Source: Aliivibrio_A sp016764915 (GTDB lineage: Bacteria; Pseudomonadota; Gammaproteobacteria; Enterobacterales; Vibrionaceae). Taken from it: a DNA stretch of 64,000 nt. Below, piece by piece: positions 55,689 to 64,000 of the stretch. Every line of letters begins with the position of its first letter. Position 1 is the first letter of the stretch. Position numbers and translations under genes: made by a program. The stretch covers positions 2,790,001 through 2,854,000 of the forward strand of contig OZ245058.1 in NCBI GenBank assembly GCA_965224595.1, in the 5' to 3' direction. The notes under the pieces were generated by a model that searched no databases, was not told the DNA's origin, and saw nothing but the letters and a program-made list of their open reading frames with translations.

Positions 55689-56555
55689 ATGGCCAGTGCT
55701 AAAGAGATTCGTAATAAGATCGGGAGTGTTCAAAGCACTCAAAAGATCACTAAGGCAATGGAAATGGTTGCCGCTTCTAAAATGCGTCGAACTCAAGACT
55801 CAATGGAAGCGTCACGTCCATATGCTGACACAATACGTAAAGTGATCGGTCATTTAGCCCTTGGTAATTTAGAGTATCGTCATCCTTATCTTGAGGAGCG
55901 AGAAGCCAAGCGCATAGGTTATGTCATTATTTCTACAGATCGTGGTCTTTGTGGAGGTTTAAATATTAACTTATTTAAAAAAGCCATTACAGAGATGAAA
56001 GAGTGGTCTGATAAAGGTGCTGAAATTGATTTGGGACTTATTGGTTCTAAAGCTACAGCATTTTTTAACAGCTACGGCGGTAACGTGGTCGCTCAAGTTT
56101 CAGGTTTAGGTGATACACCTAGCGTGGAAGAGCTTATCGGTACTGTTGGCGTAATGCTAAAGAAATATGATGAAGGCCAATTGGATCGCTTGTATATAGT
56201 AAACAACAAATTTGTTAATACTATGGTACAAGCACCAACGATCGATCAATTACTTCCTTTGCCTAAATCGGAAGATGAAGTAATGAAACGCAGTCATGCT
56301 TGGGACTATATTTATGAGCCTGAGCCAAAGCAACTTCTTGAGTCACTGCTTATTCGTTATGTCGAATCACAAGTGTACCAAGGTGTTGTTGACAATTTAG
56401 CCTGCGAACAAGCAGCGCGAATGATTGCGATGAAAGCGGCAACTGATAATGCAAGCGACTTAATCGATGACCTACAACTTGTGTATAATAAAGCGCGTCA
56501 AAGTGCGATTACACAAGAGTTGTCAGAGATTGTTTCAGGCGCTGCAGCGGTTTAA
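55689..56555 (+). CDS. atpG: ATP synthase F1 subunit gamma
   Basis: A 288-residue rotor shaft. The N-terminal helix reads ASAKEIRNKIGSVQSTQKIT followed by KAMEMVAASKMRR, and the C-terminal helix contains AARMIAMKAATDNASDLIDD followed by the NKARQSAITQELSEIVSGA signature, the two strands of the central coiled coil. STDRGLCGGLNINLFK is the conserved loop. Length is near E. coli (287). Confidence 0.97.
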   Translation: MASAKEIRNKIGSVQSTQKITKAMEMVAASKMRRTQDSMEASRPYADTIRKVIGHLALGNLEYRHPYLEEREAKRIGYVIISTDRGLCGGLNINLFKKAITEMKEWSDKGAEIDLGLIGSKATAFFNSYGGNVVAQVSGLGDTPSVEELIGTVGVMLKKYDEGQLDRLYIVNNKFVNTMVQAPTIDQLLPLPKSEDEVMKRSHAWDYIYEPEPKQLLESLLIRYVESQVYQGVVDNLACEQAARMIAMKAATDNASDLIDDLQLVYNKARQSAITQELSEIVSGAAAV

Positions 56556-56590
56556 GCATAGGAATAAACTAAAAGTTTAGAGGATTAACT

Positions 56591-57994
56591 ATGGCTACAG
56601 GTAAGATCGTACAGATCATCGGTGCGGTAGTCGACGTAGAGTTTGCGCAGGGCGAAGTACCTAAGGTATATGATGCTCTGAATGTTATTGATTCTACAGA
56701 GCGTCTAGTTCTTGAGGTTCAACAGCAGACTGGTGGCGGTATTGTTCGCACAATCGCCATGGGTAGCTCTGACGGTTTACGTCGCGGTTTGGTAGTAGAA
56801 AGTACTAACGCTCCAATTCAAGTACCAGTAGGTATTAAGACCCTAGGACGTATCATGAACGTTCTAGGTGACCCAATTGATGAGTGTGGTGAGATTGGTG
56901 AAGAAGAGCGTTATTCTATTCACCGTGAAGCGCCAAGCTATGAAGAGCAGTCAAATTCGACTGAACTTCTTGAAACCGGTGTAAAAGTAATTGATTTGAT
57001 TTGCCCATTTGCTAAAGGTGGTAAAATCGGTCTATTCGGTGGTGCAGGTGTAGGTAAAACCGTCAATATGATGGAGCTTATCAACAATATCGCACTGCAG
57101 CACTCTGGTTTATCAGTATTTGCGGGCGTTGGTGAACGTACTCGTGAGGGTAACGATTTCTACTTTGAGATGCAGGAAGCCGGTGTTGTAAACATCGAGA
57201 ATCCTGAAGAATCAAAAGTAGCAATGGTTTATGGACAGATGAATGAGCCACCTGGCAACCGTCTACGCGTAGCACTTACTGGCCTTACAATGGCTGAGCG
57301 CTTCCGTGATGAAGGACGTGATGTTCTGCTGTTCATTGATAACATTTACCGTTATACCCTTGCGGGAACAGAAGTATCGGCTCTATTGGGTCGTATGCCA
57401 TCTGCGGTAGGTTATCAGCCAACACTTGCTGAAGAGATGGGTGTTTTACAGGAGCGTATTACATCGACTAAATCAGGTTCTATTACCTCGATTCAGGCGG
57501 TATACGTACCTGCAGATGATTACACCGATCCGTCTCCAGCAACAACGTTTGCTCACTTGGATGCAACAGTTGCACTTAACCGTAATATCGCGGCAATGGG
57601 TCTATACCCTGCGATTGACCCATTGGACTCGACGTCACGTCAGTTAGATCCATTGGTTGTTGGTCAAGAGCATTATGATATTGCGCGTAATGTACAGTCT
57701 ACTCTTCAGCGTTATAAAGAGTTAAAAGACATCATTGCTATCCTAGGTATGGACGAGCTATCTGAAGAAGATAAGCAACTTGTATCTCGTGCGCGTAAGA
57801 TTGAGCGTTTCTTAACTCAACCTTACCATGTAGCTGAAGTATTCACTGGTGACCCTGGTATCTACGTACCTCTTAAAGAGACGTTACGTGGCTTTAAAGG
57901 TTTGTTATCTGGTGATTACGATGATATTCCTGAGCAAGCATTCATGTACTGCGGTACTATTGATGATGCGCTTGAGAATGCTAAGAAGCTGTAA
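56591..57994 (+). CDS. atpD: ATP synthase F1 subunit beta
   Basis: A 467-residue catalytic subunit. The P-loop is GLFGGAGVGKTVNMMELINN near residue 150, the catalytic glutamate is in AGVGERTREGNDF, and VYGQMNEPPGNRLRVALTGL, LFIDNIYRYT and YPAIDPLDSTSRQLDP are the expected signatures. Length is as usual for proteobacteria. IYRYT instead of the common IFRFT is a conservative variation also seen in E. coli relatives. Confidence 0.98.
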   Translation: MATGKIVQIIGAVVDVEFAQGEVPKVYDALNVIDSTERLVLEVQQQTGGGIVRTIAMGSSDGLRRGLVVESTNAPIQVPVGIKTLGRIMNVLGDPIDECGEIGEEERYSIHREAPSYEEQSNSTELLETGVKVIDLICPFAKGGKIGLFGGAGVGKTVNMMELINNIALQHSGLSVFAGVGERTREGNDFYFEMQEAGVVNIENPEESKVAMVYGQMNEPPGNRLRVALTGLTMAERFRDEGRDVLLFIDNIYRYTLAGTEVSALLGRMPSAVGYQPTLAEEMGVLQERITSTKSGSITSIQAVYVPADDYTDPSPATTFAHLDATVALNRNIAAMGLYPAIDPLDSTSRQLDPLVVGQEHYDIARNVQSTLQRYKELKDIIAILGMDELSEEDKQLVSRARKIERFLTQPYHVAEVFTGDPGIYVPLKETLRGFKGLLSGDYDDIPEQAFMYCGTIDDALENAKKL

Positions 57995-58012
57995 AGCAGA
58001 CTAGGAGGCAAT

Positions 58013-58432
58013 ATGGCAGCAATGACCTTTCACTTAGATGTAGTAAGCGCAGAGAAGAAGATTTTTTCTGGCCTTGTTGAAACATTTCAAGTGTCCGGTA
58101 GCGAAGGTGAGCTAGGTATTTATCATGGCCATGCTCCCCTGCTGACCGCTATTAAACCTGGTATGGTGCGTATTGTGAAGCAGCACGGTCATGAAGAGAT
58201 TTTATATGTCTCTGGTGGCTTCGTTGAAATTCAAGCTAATACATCTACTGTGTTAGCTGATACAGCGATTCGTGGTGAAGATCTTGATGCGGCAAAGGCT
58301 GAAGAAGCTAAACGCAAAGCTGAGGAACATATCCAGAATCAGCACAATGACGTTGACTTTGCACAAGCGGCAAGTGATTTAATTAAAGCTATTGCTCAAC
58401 TTCGAGTTATCGAACTGACCAAAAGACGTTAA
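58013..58432 (+). CDS. atpC: ATP synthase F1 subunit epsilon
   Basis: A 139-residue subunit of the rotor that can inhibit ATP hydrolysis. The N-terminal beta sandwich reads TFHLDVVSAEKKIFSGLVE and GELGIYHGHAPLLTAIKPG, and the C-terminal helical hairpin has EAKRKAEEHIQNQ and SDLIKAIAQLRVIELTKRR. The ATG at 58013 follows GGAGGCAAT. A terminator ends the operon. Confidence 0.96.
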   Translation: MAAMTFHLDVVSAEKKIFSGLVETFQVSGSEGELGIYHGHAPLLTAIKPGMVRIVKQHGHEEILYVSGGFVEIQANTSTVLADTAIRGEDLDAAKAEEAKRKAEEHIQNQHNDVDFAQAASDLIKAIAQLRVIELTKRR

Positions 58433-58444
58433 TTAAATAGCAGA

Positions 58445-58478
58445 AAAAAAGGGCGGCCACTGGTCGCCTTTTTTATTT
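58445..58478 (+). terminator. Terminator of the ATP synthase operon
   Basis: AAAGGGCGGCC and GGTCGCCTTT arms around ACT, with one G-U pair, flanked by A and T runs. Confidence 0.9.
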
Positions 58479-58611
58479 TTTGCATTTTAAAGGATGGCTT
58501 CTCATACTTATGCCTGATTTTTAATCAAAATGTTTCATCCTCTCTTAAATAGCTCTCCGTTTGTCGATACAATATCCTCATAAATCGAATTAATAATTAA
58601 GGCTTACACCA

Positions 58612-59973
58612 ATGAATTTTAGTGCAGTGATCCTAGCAGCGGGTAAAGGTACCCGTATGTATTCAAATAAACCTAAAGTGTTACACACTCTTGCTGGCAA
58701 ACCGATGGTTAAACATGTTATTGATACCTGCGAAAGCATTGGCGCTCAAAATATCCATTTGGTTTATGGTCATGGCGGTGAGCTGATGAAAACTGAGCTC
58801 GCTCAAGAGTCGGTGAATTGGATACTACAAGCTGAGCAACTAGGTACGGGTCATGCTGTAGATCAAGCGTCACCACAGTTTTCTGATGACGAAAAAGTGT
58901 TGGTGCTTTATGGCGATGTTCCATTAATTAGCCGTACAACGTTACAAAATTTATTAGAGGCTCAACCTATTGGCGGTATTGCACTGCTGACTGTCGTTTT
59001 AGATAATCCGGTGGGTTACGGGCGTATTGTTCGTAAAAATGGCCCAGTGGTAGCGATTGTTGAACAAAAAGATGCATCAGAAGAGCAGAAGCAGATTAAA
59101 GAGATCAACACTGGTGTTATGGTCGCTAATGGTGGTGATCTGAAACGTTGGCTCTCAAATCTCAATAACCAAAATGCACAAGGTGAGTACTACCTTACTG
59201 ATGTTATTGCAGCCGCTCACAATGAAGGGCGCGCGGTAGAAGCGGTACACCCTGAAAATGCAATTGAAGTTGAGGGGGTCAATGATCGTATTCAATTGGC
59301 TCGTTTGGAGCGCGCATTTCAAGATATGCAAGCACGTAACCTGCTTAAACAAGGGGTGATGTTACGCGATCCAAGTCGATTTGATCTGCGTGGTACTTTG
59401 CAATGTGGCATGGATGTTGAGATTGATGTCAACGTGATTATTGAAGGCAATGTGACTATCGGCAATGATGTGACGATAGGTGCAGGCTCAGTCTTAATTG
59501 ATTGTGAAATTGATGATAACTCAGTAATAAAACCCTACAGTGTTATCGAAGGAGCCACTGTTGGAGAGAAGTGTTCAGTAGGACCTTTTGCTCGCCTTCG
59601 TCCAGGTGCTGAACTGTGTGAAGACTCACATGTGGGTAACTTTGTAGAGATCAAAAAATCACGATTGGGCAAAGGGTCTAAATGTGGACACTTGAGCTAT
59701 CTTGGTGACTCAGAAGTGGGTGAACGAGTCAATATTGGCGCAGGTGTGATTACCTGTAACTACGATGGTGCCAATAAATTTAAAACAACCATAGGTGATG
59801 ATGTGTTTGTTGGTTCTGATTGCCAATTAATTGCGCCTGTGACTATTGGTAACGGTGCGACTATTGGTGCTGGCACTACTTTAACAAAAGATGTTGAAGT
59901 GGCGGCACTGGCCATTTCAAGAGCGAAAGAACGTACTATTGCAAATTGGGTGAGACCCACTAAGAAGAAGTAG
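58612..59973 (+). CDS. glmU: Bifunctional GlcNAc-1-P uridyltransferase / GlcN-1-P acetyltransferase GlmU
   Basis: A 453-residue enzyme that makes UDP-GlcNAc for peptidoglycan and LPS. Residues 1-230 form the pyrophosphorylase, with VILAAGKGTRMYSNKPKVLH, AEQLGTGHAVDQ and YGDVPLIS. Residues 250-450 are the left-handed beta helix with many hexapeptide repeats (IGNDVTIGAGSVLI, VGNFVEIKKSRLGKGSK, NIGAGVITCNYDGANK) holding the acetyltransferase site. Length is close to E. coli (456). It is a single gene with its own terminator. Confidence 0.97.
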   Translation: MNFSAVILAAGKGTRMYSNKPKVLHTLAGKPMVKHVIDTCESIGAQNIHLVYGHGGELMKTELAQESVNWILQAEQLGTGHAVDQASPQFSDDEKVLVLYGDVPLISRTTLQNLLEAQPIGGIALLTVVLDNPVGYGRIVRKNGPVVAIVEQKDASEEQKQIKEINTGVMVANGGDLKRWLSNLNNQNAQGEYYLTDVIAAAHNEGRAVEAVHPENAIEVEGVNDRIQLARLERAFQDMQARNLLKQGVMLRDPSRFDLRGTLQCGMDVEIDVNVIIEGNVTIGNDVTIGAGSVLIDCEIDDNSVIKPYSVIEGATVGEKCSVGPFARLRPGAELCEDSHVGNFVEIKKSRLGKGSKCGHLSYLGDSEVGERVNIGAGVITCNYDGANKFKTTIGDDVFVGSDCQLIAPVTIGNGATIGAGTTLTKDVEVAALAISRAKERTIANWVRPTKKK

Positions 59974-59990
59974 GTTAAATACAATGAATA

Positions 59991-60017
59991 AAAAAGCGAC
60001 CTAGATGATCGCTTTTT
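59991..60017. terminator. Bidirectional terminator between glmU and ilvA
   Basis: AAAAAGCGA (59991-59999) and TCGCTTTTT (60009-60017) form a perfect 9-bp stem with T runs built into both arms, between convergent genes. Confidence 0.85.
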
Positions 60018-60033
60018 AGTTCATAGCTAAAAG

Positions 60034-61581
60034 TTAAGAAAGGAAGAACTTAAACGCAGGGTTATCGGTTTCATCTTTGCATTGGTAACCTAATTCTCGT
60101 AAATGAGTAGAGAAGCTGGCTAAATCTGACTCTTCAAGTTCAAAACCACACAAGACTCGGCCGTAGTCAGCGCCGTGATTACGGTAGTTAAATAGGCTGA
60201 TATTCCAATGAGTACCCAGTGTATTTAAGAATTTTAATAGCGCGCCAGGGTGCTCTGGAAATTCAAAACTATAAAGACGTTCTTTGATCGCTTTTGACGG
60301 CTTTCCTCCGATCATATAACGAATATGCAGTTTAGCCATCTCATCATCAGAGAGATCGATAACGGGGTATTCGCCCTGTCGTAAGTCATTAACTATCTCA
60401 TCAAGCTCTTCTTGACCACGCATTAAGCGGACACCAACGAAGATATTAGCTAATTTTTCATCACCTTGACGGTAATTAAACTCAGTGACCGCACGACCCT
60501 TAATAAGATCACAAAACTCCAAGAAAGCACCTTGGCGCTCAGGGATAGTGACGGCTAACAGGCCTTCACGCTTCTCACCTAATTCACAGCGCTCTGAAAC
60601 GTAACGTAAACTATGGAAGTTGGTATTGGCACCTGACAGAACACAAGCTAGCGACTTGTCTGTGAGTTGATGTTCAGCTGCGTATTTCTTTAAACCTGCT
60701 AAAGATATTGCGCCAGAGGGTTCAGCAATTGCACGAGTATCTTCGAAGATATCTTTTACTGCCGAACAGATTTCATCACTGGAAACAGTTACATGACCAT
60801 CTAAATATTTTTGGCATAACCTGAACGTTTCGCTGCCAATTTTTTTCACCGCAACACCATCAGCAAACATGCTTATTTGATCGAGTACTACAGGCTCACC
60901 CGCATCAAGTGCCGCTTTTAAACAGGCTGAATCTTCGGGTTCAACAGCAATTACTTTAATCTCAGGCATGAGTTGCTTGATAAGTACAGCAACCCCCGCC
61001 GCAAGACCGCCTCCGCCAACGGGCACAAATATACAATCGAGATGACCATTTTGTTGCAGCATCTCCATACCTAATGTTCCTTGGCCAGCAATCACTTTTG
61101 GGTGATCGAAGGGGGGAACAAAAGTATAACTGTTTACCTGTGCTAAACGCTCTGCTTCTACTTTGGCTTCATCAAAATTATTGCCAAATAGGATAACTTC
61201 ACCACCAAAGGCTTTAACCGCTTCTACTTTTATATCAGGCGTGATTTTTGGCATCACAATAATGGCTCTAACCCCTAGCTTAGTACCAGAGAAAGCCAAT
61301 CCTTGTGCATGGTTACCCGCCGAGGCAGTGATAACCCCTGCTGATTTTTGTGCTTCCGTTAAGCTTGCCGCCATATTATAAGCGCCGCGTAGCTTGAACG
61401 AGTGAACCGGTTGACGGTCTTCTCGTTTAAGTTGAATGCGGTTACCGAGCCTTTCCGATAGACGAGTCATATCTTGCAGTGGCGTAATGCTCGCGACATC
61501 GTAAACTGGCGCTCTTAATATCTCGCGTAGGTACTCTGCGCCGCTCATTTCAGCACTGTTAGACTCATTGATATTGCTCAT
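60034..61581 (-). CDS. ilvA: Threonine deaminase IlvA, biosynthetic
   Basis: A 515-residue PLP enzyme that turns threonine into 2-ketobutyrate for isoleucine. The PLP lysine is in QPVHSFKLRGAYNMAA, and the phosphate loop is FVPVGGGGLAAGVAVLIKQL. The last ~180 residues hold two ACT-like regulatory modules (AVTIPERQGAFLEFCDLI and YSFEFPEHPGALLKFLNTLG), which mark the isoleucine-inhibited biosynthetic form rather than the catabolic TdcB. It starts three bases after the ilvD stop codon in ilvE-ilvD-ilvA. Confidence 0.96.
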   Translation of the reverse strand: MSNINESNSAEMSGAEYLREILRAPVYDVASITPLQDMTRLSERLGNRIQLKREDRQPVHSFKLRGAYNMAASLTEAQKSAGVITASAGNHAQGLAFSGTKLGVRAIIVMPKITPDIKVEAVKAFGGEVILFGNNFDEAKVEAERLAQVNSYTFVPPFDHPKVIAGQGTLGMEMLQQNGHLDCIFVPVGGGGLAAGVAVLIKQLMPEIKVIAVEPEDSACLKAALDAGEPVVLDQISMFADGVAVKKIGSETFRLCQKYLDGHVTVSSDEICSAVKDIFEDTRAIAEPSGAISLAGLKKYAAEHQLTDKSLACVLSGANTNFHSLRYVSERCELGEKREGLLAVTIPERQGAFLEFCDLIKGRAVTEFNYRQGDEKLANIFVGVRLMRGQEELDEIVNDLRQGEYPVIDLSDDEMAKLHIRYMIGGKPSKAIKERLYSFEFPEHPGALLKFLNTLGTHWNISLFNYRNHGADYGRVLCGFELEESDLASFSTHLRELGYQCKDETDNPAFKFFLS

Positions 61582-61584
61582 GAA

Positions 61585-63429
61585 TTAGATATCCTCTAAT
61601 TTTGATTTATCACGGATGGCACCTTTGTCTGCACTGGTGGCTAACAGCGCGTAAGCTTTAAGTGCGTATGAGACTTCACGAACACGATTCTCTGGCTTCC
61701 AACCCAACTTATCTTGATTTTTACGACGTAGAGTAAGCTCTTGCTCACTCACCTCTAATGAGATAGTACGGTTAGGAATATCAATATCGACAATGTCACC
61801 TTGATTAACCAATCCAATAGTTCCACCATCAGCCGCTTCTGGAGAGACGTGACCAATAGAGAGTCCCGATGTGCCACCAGAGAAGCGTCCGTCTGTTAGA
61901 AGCGCACACGCTTTGCCCAGTCCCATGGATTTCAGATAGGTGGTTGGGTAGAGCATCTCTTGCATGCCAGGGCCGCCCTTAGGTCCTTCGTAGCGAATAA
62001 TAACCACATCACCCGCTTTGACTTTACCACCTAAGATACCTTCTACAGCGCTATCTTGGCTTTCAAATACAACCGCTGGTCCGCGAAACTTAAGATTATC
62101 CTCATCAACACCTGCTGTTTTCACAATACAGCCATTAACCGCAATGTTGCCAGATAGAACTGCCAGACCACCCTCTTGGCTGAAGGCGTTTTCTCTGCTG
62201 CGAATACAACCATTTTGACGGTCATCATCCAAACGGTCCCAACGACAATCCTGTGAAAATGCTTTTGTGGTACGAATTCCAGCAGGACCTGCACGGAAGA
62301 ATTTAAGTACGGCTTCATCTTCTGTTTGCATGATGTCGTATTGCGCTAATTGCTCTTTCATACTTAAATCAAGTATGGTTCGAGTATCATTATTCAACAA
62401 TCCAGCACGATCTAGCTCGCCAAGAATCGCCATTACGCCACCAGCTCGGTGAACATCTTCCATGTGATATTTAGGCGTTGATGGGGCTACTTTACATAAA
62501 TGCGGAACGCGGCGGGACATCTCATCAATATCGTCCATATCAAAATCGATCTCACCCTCTTGTGCTGATGCTAAAAGGTGAAGAACGGTATTACTTGATC
62601 CCCCCATTGCAATGTCGAGTGCCATGGCATTTTCAAAGGCGGCTCGATTTGCAATATTACGTGGTAATGCAGACTCATCATCTTGCTCGTAATAGCGTTT
62701 GGTGAGTGCAACAACACGTTTACCTGCATTAATAAACAGTTGTTCACGATCGGCGTGGGTCGCGAGCATTGAACCATTACCCGGCTGAGATAGGCCTAGA
62801 GCTTCAGTCAAACAGTTCATTGAGTTGGCAGTAAACATACCTGAACATGAGCCACACGTAGGGCATGCAGATCGCTCAACTTGCTCACTTTGCTCATCAG
62901 AGATGGTTGGGTCGGCACCTTGAATCATGGCATCAACCAGATCAAGTTTAATTATCTGATCGGAAAGCTTTGTTTTACCTGCTTCCATAGGACCGCCAGA
63001 AACGAAAATCACCGGAATATTAAGACGCATTGCTGCCATCATCATTCCCGGAGTAATTTTGTCACAGTTTGAGATACAGACCATCGCATCCGCACAGTGA
63101 GCGTTTACCATATACTCAACAGAATCTGCAATCAGCTCCCGTGATGGCAAAGAATAAAGCATGCCACCATGACCCATTGCGATACCATCATCAACAGCAA
63201 TAGTATTGAACTCTTTAGCGATACCACCCGCTTTTTCAATTTCACCAGCCACCAATTGACCCATATCTTTTAGATGGACGTGACCTGGGACAAACTGGGT
63301 AAATGAGTTAACGACAGCAATGATAGGTTTACCAAAATCTTCATCTTTTACTCCAGTGGCGCGCCATAATGCACGAGCTCCAGCCATATTCCGGCCATGG
63401 GTTGTTGTCGCTGAACGATACTTAGGCAT
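61585..63429 (-). CDS. ilvD: Dihydroxy-acid dehydratase IlvD
   Basis: A 614-residue Fe-S dehydratase in valine and isoleucine synthesis. It begins PKYRSATTTHGRNMAGARAL. Cluster cysteines occur in CISNCDKITPGMMMAAMRLN and ACPTCGSCSGMFTANSMNC; the active-site stretch near the end is DGRFSGGTSGLSIGHVSPEA. Length is usual (E. coli 616). It lies 21 bp after ilvE and 3 bp before ilvA. Confidence 0.97.
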   Translation of the reverse strand: MPKYRSATTTHGRNMAGARALWRATGVKDEDFGKPIIAVVNSFTQFVPGHVHLKDMGQLVAGEIEKAGGIAKEFNTIAVDDGIAMGHGGMLYSLPSRELIADSVEYMVNAHCADAMVCISNCDKITPGMMMAAMRLNIPVIFVSGGPMEAGKTKLSDQIIKLDLVDAMIQGADPTISDEQSEQVERSACPTCGSCSGMFTANSMNCLTEALGLSQPGNGSMLATHADREQLFINAGKRVVALTKRYYEQDDESALPRNIANRAAFENAMALDIAMGGSSNTVLHLLASAQEGEIDFDMDDIDEMSRRVPHLCKVAPSTPKYHMEDVHRAGGVMAILGELDRAGLLNNDTRTILDLSMKEQLAQYDIMQTEDEAVLKFFRAGPAGIRTTKAFSQDCRWDRLDDDRQNGCIRSRENAFSQEGGLAVLSGNIAVNGCIVKTAGVDEDNLKFRGPAVVFESQDSAVEGILGGKVKAGDVVIIRYEGPKGGPGMQEMLYPTTYLKSMGLGKACALLTDGRFSGGTSGLSIGHVSPEAADGGTIGLVNQGDIVDIDIPNRTISLEVSEQELTLRRKNQDKLGWKPENRVREVSYALKAYALLATSADKGAIRDKSKLEDI

Positions 63430-63450
63430 TGTAATAAATCCTTCTATTAA

Positions 63451-64000
63451 TTATTTTGAAGCGTCGGTGCTGTAAACATAATCTAACCAGCCCCACTTAT
63501 CTTCTGTTGTTCCGTTGAACAGGCCAAAGTATGCCGCTTGGATCTCTTTGGTAATTGGTCCGCGCTTTCCTGTCCCTACCTCAATTTGGTCCACACTTCT
63601 TACCGGAACAATTTCAGCAGCAGTGCCGGTCATGAATACTTCGTCTGCAAGGTAAAGAGCCTCGCGTGCGATGTTCTCTTCACGAACTTCATAACCTCTC
63701 TCTTTTGCAAGGATCATAATGGTGTCACGCGTAATACCAGGTAAAATAGCGCAGGTGGCCGGTGGAGTAGATAGAATGCCATTTCGAATCACAAATATAT
63801 TCTCTCCAGCTCCTTCAGAGAGGTAACCATCGACGCTTAATGCTATACCTTCTGCGTAACCATGACGACGAGCTTCACTACCAACTAATAGTGATGACAG
63901 GTAGTTCCCCCCAGCTTTAGCGGCGGTTGGTATGGTGTTTGGTGCCGCACGACTCCAACTTGAAATCATGGCGTCTACACCACTCTCCAGTGCTTCTTCT
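63451..64000 (-). CDS. ilvE: Branched-chain amino-acid aminotransferase IlvE, C-terminal part
   Basis: The frame stays open to the window edge (EEALESGVDAMISSW upstream of the internal ATG at 63969), so the N-terminal part lies outside. About 183 residues are seen. RAAPNTIPTAAKAGGNYLSS holds the PLP lysine, and GSEARRHGYAEGIALSVDGY, SEGAGENIFVIRNG, LPGITRDTI and DEVFMTGTAAEIVPV are class IV transaminase signatures. It performs the last step in valine, leucine and isoleucine synthesis. It begins the visible ilvEDA run. Confidence 0.96.
   Translation of the reverse strand, partial: EEALESGVDAMISSWSRAAPNTIPTAAKAGGNYLSSLLVGSEARRHGYAEGIALSVDGYLSEGAGENIFVIRNGILSTPPATCAILPGITRDTIMILAKERGYEVREENIAREALYLADEVFMTGTAAEIVPVRSVDQIEVGTGKRGPITKEIQAAYFGLFNGTTEDKWGWLDYVYSTDASK

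Overview
This window is a conserved, origin-proximal piece of a gammaproteobacterial main chromosome, most likely from the Vibrionaceae (Vibrio or a close relative). The evidence is the gene order mioC-oriC-mnmG-rsmG-parA-parB-atpIBEFHAGDC-glmU on one side and dnaA-dnaN-recF-gyrB-ibpA-avtA-glySQ-tusA-fadAB-yigZ-trkH-hemG-rrn-thiCEFSGH on the other. An amino-acid ABC transporter lies between dnaA and rpmH, and there are three parS sites of the chromosome I type. The species cannot be named from reading alone. I see no insertion sequence, prophage, CRISPR array or integron.

Layout. 1-5.2 kb: end of a DMT exporter, a 95-residue H-NS-like oligomerisation-domain protein, a Bcr/CflA-type MFS exporter divergent from a LysR regulator, and an M24 aminopeptidase P. 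5.2-11.5 kb: parS site 1, then a complete thiamine operon thiCEFSGH (minus strand) behind a TPP riboswitch, with parS site 2 inside thiE. 11.5-13.1 kb: a CLC-F-type fluoride/proton antiporter gene preceded by a fluoride riboswitch. 13.2-18.7 kb: a 16S-23S-5S rRNA operon on the minus strand with no spacer tRNA, two promoters, boxA sites, processing stalks and tandem terminators. 18.8-26.2 kb: yigZ-trkH-hemG, then fadBA behind a FadR-like operator with parS site 3 inside fadB, then an AcuI/YhdH-type reductase. 26.2-33.5 kb: a LysR regulator, a 56-codon membrane gene, tusA, an 84-residue membrane/coiled-coil protein, glyQS, avtA, and ibpA behind a sigma-32 promoter and a ROSE-like RNA thermometer. 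33.6-39.7 kb: dnaA-dnaN-recF-gyrB. 40-42.3 kb: the ABC transporter. 42.4-46.8 kb: rpmH-rnpA-yidD-yidC, mnmE, mioC. 46.8-47.1 kb: oriC. 47.2-58.4 kb: mnmG-rsmG-parA-parB and the nine-gene ATP synthase operon. 58.6-64 kb: glmU, then ilvE(partial)-ilvD-ilvA on the minus strand.

How it works together. Initiation (DnaA, oriC, GATC-rich dnaA upstream region), the clamp (DnaN), repair (RecF), gyrase and segregation (ParA, ParB, three parS sites) sit with high-demand growth genes: rRNA, L34/RNase P/YidC, tRNA modification and ATP synthase. Most genes left of dnaA lie on the minus strand and those right of oriC on the plus strand, so they are read in the direction of fork movement; the rpmH-to-mioC block faces the origin. 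Several operons carry visible cis-control: TPP and fluoride riboswitches, a heat-shock RNA thermometer, a FadR operator, a LysR palindrome and an attenuator-like hairpin in the ABC operon. I found no clearly undescribed system. The most unusual items are the H-NS-like protein without a DNA-binding domain, the N-terminal extension of ThiE, the uncharacterised small membrane genes beside tusA, and parS sites that encode the same peptide in two unrelated proteins.
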